A DNA stretch of 64,000 nucleotides from contig NZ_NQKX01000002.1 in NCBI RefSeq assembly GCF_002252635.1, forward strand, positions 286,374-350,373, in the 5' to 3' direction. Positions within the stretch are counted from its first letter, which is position 1. Each line of letters starts with the position of its first letter. The notes beneath the pieces are model-generated. The model had not been told where the DNA came from. It saw only the letters and a program-made list of their open reading frames with translations, and made no database searches. This document shows positions 58,750 through 64,000 of the stretch, one piece after another. Made by a program: the position numbers and the translations under genes. Origin of the DNA: Synechococcus sp. MW101C3. GTDB lineage: Bacteria > Cyanobacteriota > Cyanobacteriia > PCC-6307 > Cyanobiaceae.

Positions 58750-59073
58750 ATGACCCTCAGCCCGCTCCGGGGCCCCCGCCAAGGGGTTCTGATCGATCGG
58801 CTCCGCCACTGGCTCGATGGCATCGGCCCGCGTTCCCTGCCGCTGGCCCGCCTGCTGGTGCGGCTGATTCCTGCCCGCTGCCCGTTCGAGCGCACCGTGG
58901 TGATCGCGGGCCACACCGTGCTGCACATCCCGCCGCTCTGCCAGATCAACCCCCTGTTCGATGAGCTGATGGCGCTGCGCTTCCGTGCCCTCTGCCGCCT
59001 GGAGGCCCACCAGCAAGGCCAGCAGGAACGGCGTCAGGACCGCCAGCCTCAGGCCCGGCGGCAACACTCCTGA
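58750..59073 (+). CDS. Mo-dependent nitrogenase C-terminal-like protein (Mo-nitro_C)
   Basis: The 107-residue protein carries the Mo-nitro_C domain found as a small stand-alone cyanobacterial protein: LARLLVRLIPARCPFERTVV, then TVLHIPPLCQINPLFDELMA and LRFRALCRLE. Two conserved cysteines (ARCPFER, PLCQINP) are present. Despite the name, the domain is common in non-diazotrophs and its function is unknown. The ATG at 58750 is preferred; a GTG at 58732 is possible. The C-terminal tail is Gln/Arg-rich. Confidence 0.82.
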   Translation: MTLSPLRGPRQGVLIDRLRHWLDGIGPRSLPLARLLVRLIPARCPFERTVVIAGHTVLHIPPLCQINPLFDELMALRFRALCRLEAHQQGQQERRQDRQPQARRQHS

Positions 59074-59134
59074 CCAAGGCGAAGGCCACCGCGCTCAGCC
59101 TCAGGCCACTGAAATCAGCTGCAGGCCCCTGCAC

Positions 59135-59815
59135 TCAGCCGCAGGCCACCGCCGCCAGGCGTGCGGCCAGGCGCGTGGCCTGGCGTGGGGCGAAACCGAC
59201 CGCCTCCAGCGCCGAGCCCAGGCAGCCCATGAATTCCCCCACCAGCGCACTGGGATCGATGCCGATCGCTTCGAGATCGCCGTGCACCTCCCGCAACATC
59301 GCCATCGCCACCGGCACCGCCCGCTCACACCAGCGGCTGATCGGCGCCGCCACAGCCGGGAAGCGGGCCGCCAGCTGGCGCTCGCCGTAGTCGAGGTGCT
59401 CGGCCTCATCGGCCAGCACCGCCGCCGTGATCGGTGCGGCGTAGGCATCGGCCACCGGCAGATAGCAGCGGTAGGCGGCCACGGCGAAGCTTTCCACGAT
59501 CAGGCACTGGATCACCAGAGCCCCCACCGTGTCCGTGGTGCTGAACGCCTCATTGAACAGGGCGCGCAGCGGCGCGAACAGGCGGCGCGCCAGGGGGAGA
59601 TCGGGGCGAATCGCCAGCTGGCGGCCGCAGCCCACGAAATCCAAGGCGTGGCGGCCTTCCATCGCCGCCAGGCTCCGCAGCTCGTCGCCGTCTTCCGGCA
59701 GCAGCTGCGCCAGCTGGCGGAAATGGCGATCGGCCAGCCCCTCACCCACGATCACGAGACCGTTGATCCGGCCGTAGGCGTCACGGTAGGCAGGGGTGAG
59801 CGCGGGAGCGGGCAT
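59135..59815 (-). CDS. Divergent aldehyde-deformylating oxygenase (ADO) paralogue
   Basis: The 226-residue ferritin-like protein aligns over its whole length with cyanobacterial ADO (231 residues): AYRDAYGRINGLVIVGE, AAMEGRHALDFVGCGRQL, LVIQCLIVESFAVAAYRCYL and VADAYAAPITAAVLADEAEH. All six di-iron ligands are present at a constant offset of 7 from the Synechococcus 7942 numbering: Glu25, Glu53, His56, Glu108, Glu137, His140. No acyl-ACP reductase gene, the usual ADO partner, is nearby; it is the last gene of the hemerythrin-acsF-glycosyltransferase operon. A GAGGT ribosome site fits the ATG at 59815. Substrate may differ from fatty aldehyde. Confidence 0.82.
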   Translation of the reverse strand: MPAPALTPAYRDAYGRINGLVIVGEGLADRHFRQLAQLLPEDGDELRSLAAMEGRHALDFVGCGRQLAIRPDLPLARRLFAPLRALFNEAFSTTDTVGALVIQCLIVESFAVAAYRCYLPVADAYAAPITAAVLADEAEHLDYGERQLAARFPAVAAPISRWCERAVPVAMAMLREVHGDLEAIGIDPSALVGEFMGCLGSALEAVGFAPRQATRLAARLAAVACG

Positions 59816-59822
59816 GGTGACC

Positions 59823-60590
59823 TCAGGTGATGGGAGCGGGAAGGGGGTGATGGCCAACAGGCTGCGCCTCGGGGGCACCAACAGCCGCCGGCTCCACCGG
59901 CAGCGGTTCGTTCATGGCGGCGCGGGCCGCCAGCCAGCGGTCTGAGGCGGGCATGGTCAGGCAGTCGTCGAACCAGGGGCCGCCCAGCGTGTAGTGCAGG
60001 ATCTTTGGGGCCGCCGGCAGGGGCAGCACCCCCACCAGCACGTTCCATTCAGGCGGCAGCGCACCGATCTGCTCGTCGGCCAGCCAGTGGAACTGGTGCA
60101 GCTCCAGGCCCGAGGCGCTGTTCACCAGCTCCGGCGTGAGCGCCATACAACGCGCGCAGTTGAAGAGCATCACCGACGACCAGTTCTTGCGGCCGTAGGG
60201 CGTCTGGGGCATGCCCTGGAACTTCAACCCCTGCTCACACACGTGCTGGTGCTTCACCAACTGCACCGCATAGCGTTCATCGCGCAGGGCCCAGAGCTCG
60301 GCGAGGTCCGCCAGGCAGAGCATGTCGGCATCGATGAACAGGGCCCAGCCCTGGTAACCGGCCAGCCAGGGCACCAGAAAGCGGCTGAAGGAGAAATCCG
60401 TGCTCTGGCGCGGATCGCGCTCCCGCTGGTACACCCCCGCCAGCTGATCGAGCCGCACCTGAGCGATCAGCAGCGGCAGGCTGGAGCGGGCCTGAAAGGA
60501 ATCGGCGAGCACGTTCACCGCCACCCGTTCCCGCGGGTCGTAGCCGATGAACACGCGCGGGATCTCGAAGCCGGCGGGTGTGTGGGTCAT
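59823..60590 (-). CDS. Glycosyltransferase (family 8-like)
   Basis: The 255-residue soluble protein has the nucleotide-sugar fold with the metal-binding DxD in WALFIDADMLCLADLAELWA. It also has RVFIGYDPRERVAVNVLADS at the start and ILHYTLGGPWFDDCLT near the end, as in family 8-type enzymes. The acceptor is unknown. It overlaps acsF by 4 bases (ATGA) and ends 7 bp before the ADO-like gene, so it belongs to this operon although its role there is unclear. Confidence 0.85.
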   Translation of the reverse strand: MTHTPAGFEIPRVFIGYDPRERVAVNVLADSFQARSSLPLLIAQVRLDQLAGVYQRERDPRQSTDFSFSRFLVPWLAGYQGWALFIDADMLCLADLAELWALRDERYAVQLVKHQHVCEQGLKFQGMPQTPYGRKNWSSVMLFNCARCMALTPELVNSASGLELHQFHWLADEQIGALPPEWNVLVGVLPLPAAPKILHYTLGGPWFDDCLTMPASDRWLAARAAMNEPLPVEPAAVGAPEAQPVGHHPLPAPIT

Positions 60591-61630
60591 GCCCCCTCCG
60601 CCGGCACCATCGGCTGGCAGAACTGACGCAGCAACAACCCAGCGAAGCGCAGCTTCAGGCCCAGCCTGCGCAGCAGTGCGCCCGGCTCCGTCTTGAGCGC
60701 CTGCATCTGCTGGAAGCAGGTGACCAGGCGGTCGCGCAGCTCCAGGTAACGGCTCTGCTCGAGGTCGAACACCCAGGGGAAGGCGCGGCGGGCGGTGCGG
60801 TTGGTCTGGCGCATCACCTCGGCATCGAAGCGGCGGGGATCCATGCCCAGCAGGCGGTAGAAATCGCCCCGCTCACACACGGTGAGGCTGTGGGTGAGAA
60901 ACACCGACCAGAGGAAGAAACGGCTGAGCAACTTGCCGCGCAGCCCCTGCTTCAGACCGGGCCAGCAGCGGATCAGCAGGTTGAAGATGTCGCCGTGGCG
61001 GTTCTCGTCCTGGCACCAGGGTTCGAAGAAATCGAACAGCGGCGCAAAGGCGTTGTCGGGGTTGGCCTTGAGATGGCGGTCGATCAGGATGTAACGCCAA
61101 TAGCCGATCTTTTCGGACAGAAACACGGAATAGAGCACCCAGCTGAGCGGGAACCAGGTGATCGGCCGCTTGGTGCTCAGCTTGGGCAGATCGAGCTCGA
61201 TCCCTTCCGCCACCAGCGCCCGGTTGAGGAAGCCGGCATGGCGGGCTTCATCGCGGGCCATCAGCTGGAACAGGCGGCCCAGCTCCTGGCGTTCGGCCTG
61301 GAACAGGCGGCGGGAGAGCTCCTTGAACAGCAGGAAACCGGAGAACTCCGACACGCACGACCGCACCAGATAGCTCTCGTAAGCGGTCTTGGCTTCCGGG
61401 CTGAGAGCGCGCAGACGGTCGAGCGGGGCCTTGCGGTCGAAGTGGTCGCGGTTGTGATCGGCCTCCATCTCGGCGAGCATCGCCTCAAAGGCAGGCCGCT
61501 GCTGCTCCAGGTCGGTGCGGGCGGCCTTGTCGATCTCCGTGGTGTAGAAGCGGGGCGTCAGCAGGTCTTCGCGCAGGTGGGGGGCGGCCGGGGTGGCGGC
61601 GGCGGCGGGCTGGCGGATGGTGGCGGTCAT
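60587..61630 (-). CDS. acsF: Mg-protoporphyrin IX monomethyl ester oxidative cyclase (AcsF/ChlA)
   Basis: This di-iron enzyme closes the isocyclic ring of chlorophyll using O2. The 347 residues contain the family segments LTPRFYTTEIDKAARTDLEQ, AMLAEMEADHNRDHF and two ExxH iron motifs (ARDEARHAGFL, CQDENRHGDIF). Cyanobacteria often have two forms; the one grouped with hemN and heme oxygenase is the micro-oxic ChlA-II type, which I infer here from context. It is coupled by ATGA overlaps to the hemerythrin gene upstream and the glycosyltransferase downstream. Confidence 0.95.
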   Translation of the reverse strand: MTATIRQPAAAATPAAPHLREDLLTPRFYTTEIDKAARTDLEQQRPAFEAMLAEMEADHNRDHFDRKAPLDRLRALSPEAKTAYESYLVRSCVSEFSGFLLFKELSRRLFQAERQELGRLFQLMARDEARHAGFLNRALVAEGIELDLPKLSTKRPITWFPLSWVLYSVFLSEKIGYWRYILIDRHLKANPDNAFAPLFDFFEPWCQDENRHGDIFNLLIRCWPGLKQGLRGKLLSRFFLWSVFLTHSLTVCERGDFYRLLGMDPRRFDAEVMRQTNRTARRAFPWVFDLEQSRYLELRDRLVTCFQQMQALKTEPGALLRRLGLKLRFAGLLLRQFCQPMVPAEGA

Positions 61631-62121
61631 CGGGAGGCGCTCGAGAGGGGGACAGGGGCGGCGGCGGCGCGGGCATAGGCGACGGCATCGGCGCCATGGC
61701 GATGCAGGTGGAACCACTCCTGCAGATCGAGCAGCCAGCCGAGCCGCTCGGCGCTGCCGGCGGGGGTGCAGCCTGCGAGCTCGGCGGCCTGGCGGTGGCT
61801 GTAGCGATGGCCGGGGCAGAGGCAGCCCACTTCGGCGAGCCAGCGCTCCTCCAGCCGCAGATGCAGACCCAGGGCCCGCACCAGCTGACGGCAGCCGGCG
61901 GTGGAGGCCTCGCCGTCGATCAGCTGCTCCAGCAGCGCCTCGATGCGGCTGTGCTGCCGTTCCAGCAACCGGCTGCGCTCCGACCAGAGCCGCGGCCAGG
62001 GCCGGCTGCGGCCGCGCCGCTGCCAGCGAACACGCTGCCGGGCGGCCGGCAGTGCTTCGGGGGCTGGCGGCAGGGGAGGCGCAGCAGGGGAGGGGGCGGG
62101 GAGCGTCAACACCAGCGGCAT
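61627..62121 (-). CDS. Hemerythrin-like di-iron protein
   Basis: After a ~45-residue Pro/Ala/Arg-rich N-terminus, the sequence carries a full hemerythrin ligand set. His is in LERQHSRIEALLEQL; HxxxE is in LGLHLRLEERWL; HxxxH is in CPGHRYSHRQAAEL; the final H-x4-D is in WFHLHRHGAD. Their spacings (30, 18/22 and 31 residues) are close to those of known hemerythrins. Such proteins bind O2 or sense oxygen or iron. It is the first gene of an operon with acsF, a glycosyltransferase and the ADO-like gene. The start at 62121 has no clear ribosome site. Confidence 0.72.
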   Translation of the reverse strand: MPLVLTLPAPSPAAPPLPPAPEALPAARQRVRWQRRGRSRPWPRLWSERSRLLERQHSRIEALLEQLIDGEASTAGCRQLVRALGLHLRLEERWLAEVGCLCPGHRYSHRQAAELAGCTPAGSAERLGWLLDLQEWFHLHRHGADAVAYARAAAAPVPLSSASR

Positions 62122-62125
62122 TGTT

Positions 62126-62149
62126 CAACGCTATAACGACATCGTGATA
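62126..62149 (-). promoter_or_regulatory. Operator-like element upstream of the hemerythrin-acsF operon
   Basis: On the minus strand TATCACGA-TG-TCGTTATA (62149-62132) is a near-perfect palindrome with one mismatch, running into CGTTAT-AG-CGTTG (62138-62126), just 5-28 bases before the ATG. The CGTTAT-N2-CGTTG string also occurs in the heme oxygenase promoter region (58178-58190). One shared regulator is a reasonable inference. Confidence 0.5.
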
Positions 62150-62245
62150 CTAGAGGATGACGGTCAGGCCGCAACCGTCCGGCGCCAGTCCTCGCCACTC
62201 CGCAGCCCCAGTCGGCCAGCCCGGTGATCGCCAGTGGCCGTAGCT

Positions 62246-64000
62246 CTAGACGCTGCTGCTCAGCCGCAGCGTGGAGCCGCGGTCGCCGGCGATCACCTCG
62301 ATGCCGCCGCGGATGCGCTCGCGCAGGGCGCTCACGTGGCTGATCAGGCCGATCATGCGGCCGCCCTCGCGCAAGCGGTCGAGCTCGTCCATCGCCAGCT
62401 GGAGGTTGTCGGGATCGAGGCTGCCGAAACCTTCATCGATGAACAGGGCCTCTAGGGGCACGCCGCCGGCGTGGGCCTGCACCGTGTCGGCCACCCCCAG
62501 GGCCAGGGCCAGGGAGGCCTGGAAGGTTTCGCCGCCCGAGAGGCTGCTCACCTCCCGCTCCTCGCCGGTGTAGGCATCCAGCACGCGCAGGCCCAGGCCG
62601 GCGTTGCGGCCGCCGTGGCCACCCTCGTCGGTGAGCCGCAGCTGGTAGCGGCCGGAGGTCATCAGGGTCAGCCGCTGGTTGGCGTAGCCGCAGATGTCGG
62701 CGAGATAGGCGGAGAGCACCCAGCGCTGCAGGGAGATGTAGGGGGCCGCCTTGCCCTGGCAACGGTTGGCCACGGCGCTGAGCCGCTCGGCCCGCTCCTG
62801 CTTCGCCGCCAGGGCGGTGGTGCCGGTGCGGTGTTCGGCGGTGAGGCGGGTGATCTCCCGCTGGGCGGCCCGGGCTTCGCTGTGGCGCTCCACAGCCCGG
62901 GTGCGTGCCCCATCCAGGCGGGCCACGGCCTCGCCGGCGGCGGCGGAGTCGGGCCGGGCTTCCGGCAGATCGGCCAGATCGGGGGCGGCCAGGAGGTTGC
63001 GCTGCTCGATCACCGCCGCCTCGTAGGCCGCGATCCGCTCGACCAGCTTCAGGCGCCAGCTCTCCTCCTGCAGGGCCGCCGCGGCATCCTCCGCCGTGGC
63101 GAAAGGTGAGGCGGCCAGTTCCTGACTCAGCCGCCGGGCCGCCTGCTCCAGCTCGCTGGTGGCACGGGTGTGGGCGCCCGCACCGGCCACCAGGGCCTGG
63201 AGGGAGGCCTCCAGGGGCCCGAAGGCCCGCAGCACCACACCCGGCTCCAGGCCCTCCCCCAGCTCTCGCGCCACCTGCTCCGCCAGGGTCTGCTGCCGCT
63301 GGCTGGCCTCGGCGGCGGCCTGGTTCTCCAGGGCGATCGCGGTGGCGGCCGCCTCAATGGCCTTGGCCAGCTGCTGGCGTTGCTGCTCCCGATCGGTGGT
63401 CTGCTGCTCCAGCGCCGGCAGGCCTTCGGCCAGGGACTGGGCCGCCTGGTGGGCCGCAGCGGCCGCGCCGGCGGCCTGGCGGGCGGCGAGCGGATCGACG
63501 CCGTCGCCCACCTTCTCCAGCACGACGCCGAGGGCGGCCTGGGCGTTGGCCAGGGCCACCGCGGCCGCCTGTGCCGCCTTGGTGGCCGCAGCCAGGGTCC
63601 GTTCGGCGGCGGCGATCGTCCCGTCGTCCACGGCATCGGCCGAGGGCCGGGCCGGCGCCGGATGGTCGGTGGCGCCGCAGACAGGGCAGGGGGCTCCGGC
63701 GGCCAGCTCCCCGGCCAGCCGGGCGGCCATCCCCTCTATCTGGCGCCGCCGCAGCTCGTTGAGGCCGGCGGCCGCCGTGTTGACGTCGCGATCGGCCCCG
63801 TTCCTGGCGACCTCGGCCGCGTGCTGCCGCTCCCGGGCCGGGGCGATGGCTTCGGCGGCAACGGCGCGGCCATCAGCCTCCCGGGCGGCCCGCTGCAGGC
63901 CTTCGAGCTGGTCGCGGGCGCTGCGGGCCTTGGCGAGCAGCACCAGCTCCCGCTCCTGCTCCGCCGCCAGCCGCTCCTGCTGGGCGACGGCGGTGGCCCG
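62246..64000 (-). CDS. sbcC: Exonuclease SbcC, C-terminal part (truncated by window edge)
   Basis: SbcC is the SMC-like ATPase of the SbcCD nuclease that opens hairpins and processes double-strand ends. Visible are coiled-coil regions, the zinc-hook CPVCGATDHPAP, and the C-terminal ATPase lobe with SLSGGETFQASLALALGVAD, the Walker B LEALFIDEGFGSLD and MIGLISHVSALRERI. The frame stays open to the right edge, so the N-terminal Walker A half lies outside the window. It is upstream of, and in the same direction as, the hemerythrin operon, with a 124-bp gap. Confidence 0.93.
   Translation of the reverse strand, partial: RATAVAQQERLAAEQERELVLLAKARSARDQLEGLQRAAREADGRAVAAEAIAPARERQHAAEVARNGADRDVNTAAAGLNELRRRQIEGMAARLAGELAAGAPCPVCGATDHPAPARPSADAVDDGTIAAAERTLAAATKAAQAAAVALANAQAALGVVLEKVGDGVDPLAARQAAGAAAAAHQAAQSLAEGLPALEQQTTDREQQRQQLAKAIEAAATAIALENQAAAEASQRQQTLAEQVARELGEGLEPGVVLRAFGPLEASLQALVAGAGAHTRATSELEQAARRLSQELAASPFATAEDAAAALQEESWRLKLVERIAAYEAAVIEQRNLLAAPDLADLPEARPDSAAAGEAVARLDGARTRAVERHSEARAAQREITRLTAEHRTGTTALAAKQERAERLSAVANRCQGKAAPYISLQRWVLSAYLADICGYANQRLTLMTSGRYQLRLTDEGGHGGRNAGLGLRVLDAYTGEEREVSSLSGGETFQASLALALGVADTVQAHAGGVPLEALFIDEGFGSLDPDNLQLAMDELDRLREGGRMIGLISHVSALRERIRGGIEVIAGDRGSTLRLSSSV

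Overview
The window is one densely coding, GC-rich stretch of a cyanobacterial chromosome. The gene content points to a picocyanobacterium of the Cyanobium / Synechococcus (alpha-cyanobacterial) type. The markers are a plant-type ferredoxin, split proton-translocating transhydrogenase, the NDH-1 CO2-uptake genes ndhF4-ndhD4-chpX, a fused OMP decarboxylase/orotate phosphoribosyltransferase, heme oxygenase, an aerobic Mg-protoporphyrin ester cyclase and an amt-PII pair. The species assignment is inference. No rRNA, tRNA, CRISPR array, prophage or intact insertion sequence was seen.

Layout. 1-3.3 kb: a truncated unknown gene, then pntA1-pntA2-pntB on the minus strand. 3.5-11.7 kb: ferredoxin, malic enzyme, small cyanobacterial proteins, polyphosphate kinase 2, a secreted GHL10-type glycoside hydrolase, a zinc-free MDR oxidoreductase and a sugar-dehydrogenase lipoprotein. 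11.7-15.1 kb: sdhC-sdhA-sdhB. 15.2-21.6 kb: two pyrimidine genes (pyrF/pyrE fusion, pyrC) with a visibly AT-richer cation/proton antiporter between them, flanked by long non-coding segments, one holding a degenerate 23-bp tandem repeat. 21.7-25.9 kb: a four-gene polar amino acid ABC importer. 25.9-34.9 kb: chrA and a kdpA-kdpB-kdpF/G-kdpC-kdpD(short) operon, with a divergent two-component system. 35-37 kb: NtcA-type site, amt and a GlnK-like PII with Ala49. 37-41 kb: a KimA-type potassium importer, a GAP-family membrane protein and a second CPA2 antiporter. 41-46.2 kb: ndhF4-ndhD4-chpX-fasciclin. 46.4-47.4 kb: decayed remains of a SulP transporter and an ArsB/NhaD-like permease. 47.5-55.2 kb: a Ca2+/cation antiporter, an ExbB-ExbD-ExbD-TonB-like operon, cysK, a frameshifted membrane gene, a SLC13/RCK permease and an ICMT-like methyltransferase.

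55.3-62.2 kb is the most interesting part. An ArsR-type regulator, oxygen-independent coproporphyrinogen oxidase (hemN), heme oxygenase, an AcsF/ChlA-type cyclase, a hemerythrin-like protein, a glycosyltransferase and a divergent paralogue of aldehyde-deformylating oxygenase (ADO) sit together. The ADO-like protein keeps all six di-iron ligands at a constant offset from the canonical enzyme. Several palindromes lie in the promoter regions, and a CGTTAT-N2-CGTTG element is shared by two of them. This looks like a micro-oxic tetrapyrrole module carrying two unexpected di-iron proteins. The window ends inside sbcC.

Across the window, potassium and cation homeostasis (Kdp, KimA, two CPA2 antiporters, CaCA, an RCK-containing permease) and inorganic carbon/nitrogen acquisition dominate the transport genes.
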